Source of the DNA: Diadema setosum
Taxonomy: Eukaryota > Echinodermata > Echinoidea > Diadematoida > Diadematidae
Direction: 5' to 3'
NCBI RefSeq assembly: GCF_964275005.1
Contig: NC_092689.1
Span: forward strand, 1,371,501-1,435,500
DNA: 64,000 nucleotides
Part shown: positions 45,501 through 57,500 of the stretch, piece after piece
Layout of the letters: every line of letters begins with the position of its first letter
Position numbering within the stretch: the stretch's first letter is position 1
Program-made: the position numbers and the translations under genes
The notes under the pieces: model-generated
The model's database searches: none
Told to the model about the DNA's origin: nothing
Seen by the model: only the letters and a program-made list of their open reading frames with translations

Positions 45501-48500
45501 ATTTTTATATTTGTGTGGTTGCACAAATCATAATTTCATACCACTATGTCTACAACATTATATTCCTTTATACAAGATATTGGTACTGGTAATACATGTG
45601 ATGGTATCTTACAAGTATTAAGCTCTGCATTATGTTGTGAGAATTGTTTATCTGTGGGGTGGGGAACTTCAAGACATAATGTACACACGTATAATGTGAG
45701 ATGAAATGTGAAAGCAAGGCTTGGCAAGGAAGCAAGAATTACCTTTGTTTGCACCTACTGGAGTGGAAGTCATTGTGTTATGCCATTATACAGGATTCAA
45801 CAATGCTGAAAAATGAACTTTGCTCCCCGTGTGCAGGTGGCTTATAATGCAATATGGGGGTTCCCTGCAGTCAACATGTGTTTTTTTTTCCCCCTGTCTT
45901 CAGTGGTACAAAAATAGGTGTCATAGTCAGACATCTTGTTTGCATTCTGTGTCATAATTTTTACACTGCTTATTCTTATTGCAAGTAAATTCTTTTGTAT
46001 GACTACTAACTGACTGCAAGCTTGTAGTGCCCAACTTACAACCGTTGTACGCATTAAGTGAAGTGTTGTTGTTGTTTTATAGAAAGAAAGAAGAGAGAAA
46101 AAAATGGGGCCCTATAACTTTACTTTACTTAGACTTTACGTCTAAGTAAAGTGGTGTGTGTATCTTTGCAGCAATTACTGTAGGTATCTTTTTGTTTCCT
46201 TTTAATATCAACAACTATCTGTTGTAAAACTATGATCTATTTTTGACTTCTGCATTCACCATTTTATTTTGACCTCAGTTTCAATTTTGCTGTCATTTTG
46301 CATGCCTCTAGTTTTTGAAGTTTTGATTGTATTGTGGGGCATATTTCATTTTGATTTGACAAAATTTGCTTGTTCCATTGTTTCCTGGATAATGCTTCAT
46401 ATGAAAAATATAGAAGCATCCAACCATGTTTACGTCTGCCAGTACATTACAATGGCTGTTGCAACACTGTAAGATAGTTGTACAGGCAGATTCACATTTT
46501 TGTTAGTTCCCACCATACTCGAAATCTTAAGAAATTCAGTATTTAATGTGAGCATTTCATTGTTGAAAAAACAAATATCAGAGTATGTAACTGGTCTACA
46601 AATGTTTAGAGTGGAACTTTGTCTATTTACAGAACTTTTTCAATGTAATAAAGAGTAACCTTTATTCAGAATGTCAGGTATGATGTTTAATCAGTACCAG
46701 TATAATATACATGTACATTGTAGTACTGATACAGTAGGAGACTTTGTGGGATTTCTTTCACAGAAGGCCCATCTTTATGAATAGTGCAATTATTTTTATT
46801 TCAGTAAAGGATCAAGAAAATAAAACCAAATGGAAAAATAATGATGTTGTGTTTCCAGATTTAGAGTGTTTTGAGCAATAGAACCTCTCCCCGTTGGTAG
46901 TGGATGGGGTGGGGAGGGTTTGGATGAGTTTGCAGTCAGTTCTTCTGAATGTATTTCGTACTGTAGGCCTTTTCAAGACTTTACATTGCCAAACATCAGG
47001 AATGATGTAGGAGGTGTGGGCTTAGATGAATAATTGTTCACTTATGGCTGACTCAGGCTTCCTTTTGAACAAGTCATGGAACTGTTTTCCTGTAAATTCA
47101 AGTTCTCTTAATTTCCACTGAATGTCAGCTGAGTTTGGAGAGTGGTACCATCTTTTTATTTTTTTTTTCTTTATTTCATATTACAGTCATATAACTGTCA
47201 ATATAGCATGTAGAACCGAAAATCAATCTTGACTTTTCAAGTGCTTTCTTCATATTTTCAAGGCATCATGCAGCTGTCTGTTGATGATTTGATGTTATTT
47301 GTACAATGTAGTTTGGAAATTCGAGAATAGGATCAGCAATAAACTTTGTGATAACTGTTTAGAGATGAATATTTTCAGCTTTAAACACCAATTGTCACTT
47401 TGTGAGATCCATTTACTATGAGCTGTAAATAAATGCTGATACCTTAAAGATATTTGCGCATTGATGGTGAAGTAAAGCATTTGGAAAACTTCAAGCAAAT
47501 AAGAACAAAAGTGACATTTGATGATTAGTCTGCTGAATGAAAAGTCATGATTCTAAAAATGAAAAAAAAAGCAAAATGATGCAGAAAAGAAAAAGGATGC
47601 ACTTACTCATTTTTTTTTCGTTGTACAAGTCATCTATTGATGTAATTTACATGTAACATACATGTATTATTCTCATGCATTCTCATGTTTTGATAGTATT
47701 CTTGTACTTTTAATGATGCCATTAAGCAGTACATGTGAGACATACAAATTCAAACATGTGTAGGAAGATTGCATGTACATGTAGATGTTTTATTTGCTTG
47801 TTGTAAAAACGAGATCATAAATTTCTTTCATCCTGATCATTTTCTGGTAATATGCATTATATACAATCCTTTTCAAGTTTGAATTCATCTGAATGGTAGT
47901 TGTGATATAAAGTGACAATTTTCTTGTTTTCAGTCAAACCTCAAATCAAACTTCAGTGGCTCTGTGCAGTCTCACTCCTATACAAACTGTAGATGTACAT
48001 TGTACATGTATGGGATATAACAGCTTTGCCAGTCTTTTTCCAAATGTATCATAGGTATGCAATGTACACTGTATGTAGGTAAATGTGACCCGCTACAACA
48101 AAAGCATCCTAAAGTCGCTGACAGGTGAGCCGAGAAAATTTTGAAAGTTTGAAGTCAGATCATAAAAATCTGTCAAAACATTCAGATTTCTGTTTTTGAT
48201 ATAATTTTGTAGTCTAATGTATCTTCTATCATCTGCCAAAATTTCAAAGCTAAATGATCAGAGGAAAGGCAAGAAAACAGCATTTTTCTGGGCCATGATT
48301 TTCCGACTTTCAGCGGAACAGAAACGTGTCCGAAGATTTGGATTTAGCGCCGCAGCTGGACTCCGCCCCTAGCAATGGGGGAGTGATCTCATTGGTCAGT
48401 GCGTGTCATCCTGGTTACTGATTGGTCGTGTGTAGGCCGCTGGCGCTAAGCTTGAATGAACATCGCGGAGGTCGCTAGGAGCATACCTCCTATTGTCAAG

Positions 48501-51500
48501 CGGTGAAAACTGTCTCGCCTCCCCTTGATCATGTTAGCGTCGGAAGGAAAACTTTCAAGGCGTTTTTCTCGAAACTCTGATTTCTTCTACCACTTGACAT
48601 GCGCTAATAAAATCATCGATATCTCCGCAGCTGAGTACTTTTATGAGTTGTGTTATATATGAAATTAAAGTAGAAGAGTAAGGGAATAATGTAATGTCAT
48701 TTTCAGAAAATTGTCCTCCCCCGACTTTCGGATCCTTTTATTGTAGCGGGTCACAAAAACAAGTGTATGTACAGATAAGACATGTACAGGTAAGTACATG
48801 TAGTAACGTTGAGTTGTTCATATAATTGTACTTGTGCTGTTGAAATGCAAGTCTTCCTCTATGAAGTGGTGCTTAATTGCCAATGTACAGGTGTGGAGCA
48901 TTGACATAACTACTGTAAAACACAATATCTTTGTGGCATGAAATTTTCGCAAATTGGAGCTGACGCCCTTTTTTGCGGCTCGAAATTTTCCTGAGTTGCC
49001 TCTAACATTGAATGTGTGCAGTGTAGGCAAGAACTTTCACATGCATTTTAATTTTGCAAATCTTGTCTTGCGCGAAATTTATGAAATTAAAATGCACACG
49101 AACATTCCTCTTTTTACAGTACATATCCAGGTGCCACTGATTGACCATATTACAAACAGTCGCTAAATCTTGTTCTGGTCACATATAATGCATAATACAT
49201 GTCCATTGGTATAGAAAGCTCATGTAGCCAGCTCTGTATGAATTTTCTACATTTGATCGTGTGCACGCTTGAGAAATGTCATTCATTTTTATTCTCCACT
49301 CTTTTTTCAATGTCCTAAGTCTGCTCTTTTAAGGGCATTTTGTGTACTGTTGAACATGGGTGGGTACTTATTTGAAAATATTTCCTTTTTCTTTCAATCT
49401 ATCTTTCTCTTTCTCTTTTCTTTTCTTCATTGCTGCTTCTTCTATTGTCCGCAGGGAATTGTTTCTGAATAACAACCAGCTTCGGCTGTTGCCCTTTGAG
49501 TTGGGTCGGCTCTTCAACCTCCAGGTGTTGGGGCTCAATGGGAACCCACTTGCGTCAGAGATCCTCGGGCTGTACAATGAGCCGAAGGGAATTCAGAAGC
49601 TTCTCTCCTACATGTTGGACCACATTCATCGTAAGCAGCTCTCCCTTTCATCCTATTTTCAATTATATGGCTATCAAATACTATATCAAAATTGTGATTT
49701 AACATATTAACACATATTATTTCAATATTTCAACGTCGAGCAACTTCTGAAATGTTTAGAGTAAAAGAAGATATTTTGTCCCCCTGTCAGAATAATTTGG
49801 TTTTAAATTGACATACAATTCCAACCTTTATCCCAGAGTGCTTGGAAAGGATGAAATGTACAATGCTTCTGTCATCTTGCTATCAATTTATGACACCGAA
49901 TTGTATAGGTCTGCATGTGTAACTCTGTTGCATGGGGAAAACATAACAACATTGCAGGAAAATATGTGTATACTTAAAGTTACCGTATTTGAAATTTCTG
50001 CTTAGATATAGTCTGTGTTATAATGTGTTTTGTACTTTATAGATTATTTAATTTTTGTTATCAGATGTTTCACATAATTCTGGCTTCTCTGATTGAATTG
50101 CAGCACCAGCCATTATGCCTCCAGCAAGACCATGGATCCACATATCTCATCCAAGCAGAGATAAGGCAGCAGGTAAGCCTTATATTAGGGTCCTGTAGCA
50201 TAGTGCTGCATGTTTGAGTGGCAGTGCTTAAAGAGTACATTTCTCTGCCATTGCTGTCATAACAGGAAACATTTGTTGGGTCAACATCACATGAAATGTG
50301 ACTTCATTGGAATTTTTGTACAACAGCAAGTGGTTTTCCTGGCACTGTTATGTGCCATAATATTGCTTCAGAATCCAACAACCCTAATAGGAAGTATTCT
50401 CACTCAAGGAAAATGATTTGTGATAACAAGGAATATGTGTTTTTGGTTCAACAGCTCATTAAGTACATCTTCTGTTAGGTTTCTGTGTAATGACAAGCGG
50501 TTTCACTATCGTTACTGCGATAAGAGTGGATCAGAATACCGTAACTCAAACAGCAAGTCATCAAAACTCTTAAGTAAATGATACATGTACAAGGAAAATT
50601 ATCTGTAGTTGGACTCTATTATCTGTGATGAATGAAGGAGAATATATATGTGTATTTTGTTGTGTGTGTGTGTTGAACAATGCTTGCTTTGCCCTGAAAA
50701 TGGCAATGCCTGGAATTTGATTTACTTTGATTTGGCATAGGGAATTTCATACCATTTTTGTAGCAATTCACTCCCACGTCAGATTACATTCATAGTTGAA
50801 AGCTTTAATAGCTCTCTGTTTTATAGCAATACTGTAAAAGTGGAAATTTTCGCAGTGTGGAAATTTTCGTGCATTTCACGCAACCAGAAGTTAGCACAAA
50901 AATAAAAGCGCACAAATATTTTTGCATGCCATATATTCCAGTAGTAACTGTCCTGATTCCGCAGAATCAAAAACATACGAAATTCATCTTTCCCGGCATT
51001 GCGTGAAGAATTACTCGTGCGAAAATATCCACTTTTTTATTTGGAAATATGATGAAGTGGTTCTGTGTAGCAGCTTTGCTCTCTTGTTGTAGATGTTGAT
51101 GGTCAAATGAGTGTCTCATATCACAGATAGCTAGACATCTTCATTTCACAGCACACCATAGGCATACTATTGGCCATTCTAGTCCACCACAGAACAGAGA
51201 TATAAAGTCAAACTATATTCAAGGCATACTGACATGAGAGTATCTTTGAATTGATCTTCAAGGAGATGGGTGTGGAGATTTTTATTTTGATTGCAATTTT
51301 ATGGTGCATACTGCTCAGAAATGAATGAAATGCTGTGCATTGTAGCTGCTCCACTTATGTCATTCATACATACAATTTCCCATTTATGAAGTGCTTTTGT
51401 TGAGGATATCCTGCCATTGATATAAAGGAAGAAAGTCATACCCAAATACAGTGTAAATATAGGAAATAGAAGAGAGCAAAGATGCCTCTTTCATATATGC

Positions 51501-54500
51501 TTTTTAGTAACTGTGTGTCCAAGTTTGTTATTGGGTATTAATACAAATTTACAGGAATTGACTGTAATGCCCTAAATAGTTGTACATATTGTTGTTTGTG
51601 ATGATTTTAAAACCAGCTGCATGGCTGTCTCTTAGATGGAGAAAAGACCTGTATCTTTAAAATGTATTGTGCATATGAAGTGTGTGCATTAATGTTATGA
51701 CAGAAGGGAATACTCTCTATCTCTGGCTCATCTATCTATCACTGTATATCTCTCTCTCTCTCTCTGGTTGTGGCTGGTTATTATCAAAACAACCATCTTT
51801 TCATTGTGTCCTCTCCCTCTTCAGCTGACAGACCTTTATTTATATGTACACCACTCAGACTGTGGACAGTGTAATGTTTGTAAGATTTTATCATATGTTT
51901 TAAGTGGGTTTGGTACATTACCAGTACATATTTATGTGTTGTCTCATGTGGAAAAGAAGGCAGTACATAGCAGTTCACATACCTATGATTTCAAGAGATG
52001 TGAATTGTATTTTTATGGACATGAATATTTGTGTGCAGATTCTCACGAGCAAAGGTCTTCTTTGATAGCAAATGTTTCAAATTCTAAGTAATCAAAAAGG
52101 TGTCTTGTCAGCCATTGTGAATAACAAATTCATCAAGTTTCTGTAAAAAAAAAAAAAAAAAAAATCTGCTTTTTGCAGGGACTTAATCTTGTATTCACAT
52201 GCAGCTATGGTGCACATGTAAATAGATGTATTTCTGTTTACTAGTTTGATCCTTTGACTATGTAAACTGCATAATTGTAGATTATACTGTACCTCTGCCA
52301 TTTCGCCGGCATTAGTTTGTAGGTCTGTCTCTTTGTCTGCCTGTTTGCAAAATAACTGAAATAAGTTGTGGAAGTATCTGGATACAGCTTACTGGAACAG
52401 TTTATAATGACACAGGGAACAGATGATTACTGGTATATTTTGTAAGTGGTGGAATTATTTTGATATTTTTGAAGGATTCTTTATCATTGGCAAATAGGGC
52501 CACTAGCGGGAGAGTTCAAGCTGCGCGTATTTGAGGTTTACTTATGTGTACTGAGCGCGCGCTCTAAGTGCTGCAGCAGGAATCTTGAGGTATGTAGACT
52601 TGACTCTGATTGTTGTAGCCTAGAAAGGATTCTTTATTACAGTTGGGAACTGAGGGCAGTTTTCAGTGTGTGTATGCATTGAAATGAGCTGCTTGGTGGA
52701 GGTCTGTCCCCTCCAAGTGTTTTTTGTTTTGTTTTTCTATAATTGGGTATTTTCAGGTGATTGTCATAGATGGTTTGGTGTATTTTGATACTCTGCAGAG
52801 TGGTCAAATTGTATAGAGTCTTAGGCATGTGATGTATAATGTGTATATGCAAGCAGTGGCTTTCTGTGTTACTTCTTGACCGAGTTAGCAAAGCAGAGTG
52901 ATTAATTCCTGAGATTAATAATATTTTATTAGCGTGATCAAAACACCAATCGATGTGAATTGTTACCTGAATGTATGATTGTGTTTTTGATCCTGTGTGA
53001 CGATATTTTGAATTGCAATGCCAAATTTCAGTGCATGTTACCCTGAAGAAATTGATATCGTACACTGTGACCCCATATGAGATTGTATCTCTCTTATATA
53101 TTACTGTCAATCACCTCTATGGGTTGATGATGTTGCACTAATTTCATAGAATCAGAACAGATTTCATGGACTGCTTCACATTGCCCAAAGTGCACTGTGT
53201 GGCAGACATGCAGTTCATTATGTGAAACAAAATCAAAGTTTCATGGACTACTGTTTATGCCAAATATTTCACTAGATTTGTATTTTCATGAATTTCAATA
53301 GTGAGGTGCTATTCGTGAATTGAAAGACACAAAAGTAACGACTCTGATCCCGATTTATGAGTATGACATGTACATTTCTCTGTTCAATACTGTACTCCAC
53401 GATCACAAATTTAACCATTTACGATATCATTGGGAAGTCCCGATTCACAAAAATCTAGACTTGCTAAATATCAGGCATATACAGTACTTCACATTGTCCA
53501 AAGTTTCATGTGAAGCATGTAGATAGTTTCTCGTGAATTTAATTTTGTACTCCTTTCCTCTTTTTTATTCACCTGCAGCCATCTTCTCCGTGATGAGCTA
53601 CAATGTACTGTGTGACAAGTATGCCACCAAGCAGATCTACGCCTACTGCCCGACGTGGGCCCTTGAGTGGGAGTACAGACGGAAGGGAATCATGGACGAG
53701 ATTCTCTCAAACAGCTCAGACATCATTTGCCTCCAGGTAGGTACAGACTCCTTCCTTACACCTCCCAGCCCAAGCTAGCCTCAAGGAGGCCCTACTTACC
53801 AAGAATGGGAGTAATTAGTAATGAGGACACGGCAGGAAATCGAGCATGCTGCTGTCAGACAATTGCACCAATCTGTGTCTGACAGTCAAATTTCCAATGG
53901 AAGCCTGATCTGCTTATAAAATTCTTATCATATTTCCCCAGCTGTCCATACTGTTCGGTATAGATGGATGGAAGTCCCTTCAACGAGACTTGGAAATTGA
54001 TGGATGTTGTAACTGACGGCAGTTGTGACAGTCAAAGACCAGTCCTAGGGTTTTTTTTCATGAAGTCATGTCTTTTGTGTGCGTATTGATGTGATGTTGA
54101 GGTGGCACAGGGCAGTCATTGATGGTTGGTAGGTGCTGTAATTTTAATGGACTCACACTATTGTACAGGCATGGATGTGTGGGGAGCTGAGAGAACCAAG
54201 TTAGCTTCTTAGGATCAATGCCTTTGCTTGTGTAGGTTGTCAGTTAGAAAAGTCTGCTTTGCTACATGTCCTGAATACATGTGTATCTTGATGTATCATT
54301 ATCAAGGATGTCACAGTGTGATGTTCGGTAAGTGTGATGATTTACTGTTGTTGTCAAAAACCTATTAGAAGATTGTCCTTTTCCTATGCTGCTGCTATCC
54401 ATTCAACGTGAGAGCTGTGAGTTTGCTAAATGTGGATTTTCTTTCATCATCGGGTGCTGATGACCAGCTTGACATGCAAAGGGCATTATTTCAATGATTG

Positions 54501-57500
54501 AACACTGTGTTTAATTCAACTCATCTATTAGATTAAAGTGGTTCAAAAATATTGTGTCTTGAAGAAAAAATTTTTGCTATCACATGTTGGTTCAATAAAA
54601 ACTCAACCGGCGGCAGCGCCATTTAATTTCCAGAACAATAAGCCGACAATGCTGTGCCAGTGCACAGTGCGAGCTCTATAAGATCACACAGAAATAACAC
54701 AGTCAACTATAACCCTCTCAATACTACAATAGTTTTGTAGGTTATTTTAGTAAATGGTACATGTTGACAAAAGAAATATCAACTGTAAGCTCTGGAAATG
54801 CATTTCTATTGTGAAGTAAGAATATTTAGTCATGACAAAAAGGGGAAAATTAGATATGATACTGCATATGTGCTGTACCCATGCCTGCTACACAGTAAAT
54901 TCGCATTACTGGAAGTACATGAGTTAACCGAGAAAATGTGACTCCGCATGTTGAGCACAGGCACGTGAGATCATCTCATTTGTTTGCACATAGCATACGG
55001 TCAATGTACGGACTCGACTGCTAGCGACTGATTGTGTACATTTATATGCGATCCATGGAATCACAAAGTAAAGCTTCATCTTAACAGCCTACCTTCGTAC
55101 TGCTCCTTTTGAAATCCTCTTACATTCCAATTTGTAATGCATTGAACTGCACTGATGTTTTACAAAGTTTTGACTTGTTTAGAAGGTGGGAGTATGATCG
55201 TTTCACTTTTTATTTGTCACAGTTTGAAAATGTATAACTTGTAGACATGATATCAATGCATTACACATATCCTTTGTGTGGTGTTGTTTTCTGTGAGCCG
55301 ATAGGTCAAGCTGTGGGTGTCATTGATTTTTGCCGACATGGAAGTCAGTCATTTTGTGAAGGACTGAATGAATGATATGAGAAACATTGTTAGGTGAAAA
55401 TAATGAAAGTGGGGTGGGGGAGAGAAAGATGAGGAGGAGGAGTTCTTTGTGACATTCACTACCTCATACAACGGTAGTCGTTTATTCCATTGTCATTGAA
55501 CATGATTGTATCATCCACACCCACGCAAGAATCTCTATGGCTGCAACTCAATTCGGATTGAATGTTGATTGTAGGTAACCTATGGGCGTCGGCGTCTGTT
55601 GAGAAGTGAAGGTTACTGATGACTGTGCTGAGGACAGATAATCATGATAAAGTAGTCAGTATTGTTTTTGCTATCAGCCATAATTTATGTAAATATGAAT
55701 ATATAAGAATAAAAGATGTTATTGATTGTGTACATATATTGCAGTATATGTGTATACTTTGGTTTGTAATTTTGTAGTACAGGCTGTATGTTTATGTATG
55801 TGAATGTGTGTACACTTTTGCATATATTTTCAAAGCATGCCAACATGATTGTATGCAAATAATTATAAACATACAATGCAATAGTGTACTAAATGTTTTA
55901 CAGCAGGAACATTATTTCCTTCCATATGATGGCTTCACAGAATGGAGTACAGAGTTAACAGGGAAGGAAGCAAGGTTTTAGACAGTGCCTGTGTATCATA
56001 GTGGATTGTGCTTAAAGGTCATTGTGTGTTTTGTAATTTAGAATAATTAGTAAATACACTGCCCACACCATCTACGTGATATGCACTTGGAATTAGAAGC
56101 GTTGAGGATGGACAGAACTTCTCATGCTCAACAAATTCTCTTCTTATGACCGACAGGAAGTCGAAACAGAGCAGTATTATAGCTTCTTCAGTCCAACCCT
56201 CAAGCAGCATGGCTACGACAGTGTGTTCAGCCCCAAGTCGAGGGCAAAGACTATGTCCGAGGAAGATAGGAAGTACGTCGATGGCTGCGCCATCTTCTTC
56301 AGGACCAGCAAGTAAGTTGGGGAAACAGAGAAAAATTATAAATGCTTACTCGAGGCTGCTGCTTTTATTTTTGACCATTTTATACAGTATCTTCTTTTCT
56401 TCCAATATTTCCATGTTCATGTTTATGAATTCTTTTTTTTTCTTTTCAAGTGCATGAATCTTTCTGTGGTACAGTAGATTTTAATGAAGAAGAGTTAAAA
56501 TGAAATGAATGGTTAAACAGTGATTTAATCTTCTGCTTAAAAGTTAAATTCCCTACAATGAGTGTTTGCTCTGGTGCTATGCTTGCTGCTCTTTGGGCAC
56601 TCATACGTAGGAGCTACTGATAAGCCCACAGATTAAGAGTTGTGCAGTTCTTCAAATTTTACTTTTTAAGTTATTATTTTTGTGTGTGTGTATCTTGGTA
56701 AGTTGTTCTTATTCTCTCATGATAGCCTGCACAATTCTAATGCCGATGGAGTGTGTGCTTTCAATCAAAGCACATGTGAATAACATTAAATTTTGACCAT
56801 TGATACAGTAAAGGAAGAGAGTTATCAGTGATCCTGTTGTGGTTGACCCTCAGGTTTGCGCTGGTCAAGGAGCACTTGGTGGAGTTTAACCAGCTGGCCA
56901 TGGCCAATGCAGAGGGCTCAGAGGACATGCTTAACAGGGTAATGACCAAAGACAACATTGGGCTGGCCGTGCTCCTGGAGACACGTGAAGGATGCTATGA
57001 AAGCTCTGGTAAGGACAAGATGAATGGGATGGATGGATGGATGGGTGGTTAGTTGAATGGATAGATGAATGATGGATGGAAGGATAAATGGATGGGTGGA
57101 TAGATGGATGGATGGACAGATGAATGGATGGGTGAATAGATGGATAAAGGATGGATATATAATTAGATGGATAAATACGTACATGCATGAATGAATGGAT
57201 GGATAAATGGATATAGATGATTGGATGAATGATGGATGGATGGATAGATTGACAGGTGTATGGATGGATACATTGACGGCTGGATAAATGGATAGATGAA
57301 GGGATGGATAGGGCCAGCGGAGTGTTTTCAAAAGTGTGGGGGCCCACTTCCGGGTTTCATGAGCTAACAAGCAAAAAAGGTCCTCGGCTCATCTCTCCCC
57401 TTCCGTTTCCGGGTTTCTTCAGCTGACAAGCAAAAATAAAAAAATGAAAAAAAAAAACGTGCTCACACTTCAAGATCTCTATCTATTTCTATTTTATAGT

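Larger units (their letters stand above)
42552..49454 (+). other. CNOT6/6L intron 2
   Basis: Largest intron, 6.9 kb. Carries the split tandem repeat (42616-43590), MITEs at 44560-44745, 48084-48755 and 48911-49122, and a hairpin at 46123-46151. Between 44.8 and 48.0 kb I see only AT-rich DNA. Confidence 0.8.
50173..53578 (+). other. CNOT6/6L intron 4
   Basis: GT-AG. MITEs at 50830-51040 and 53248-53487; CT tract near 51751; poly-A run at 52145-52164. Open frames at 51768-52091 and 52637-53110 have no recognisable domain. Confidence 0.8.

Noticed and set aside
52637-53110. 157-residue minus-strand frame in CNOT6/6L intron 4
   Set aside because: No recognisable domain, no splice partners, AT-rich composition like surrounding intron.
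56918-57370. Minus-strand frames of 138-150 residues rich in Ile-His-Pro-Ser
   Set aside because: Pure translation of the GGAT tetranucleotide array inside a CNOT6/6L intron, overlapping exon 7 antisense.
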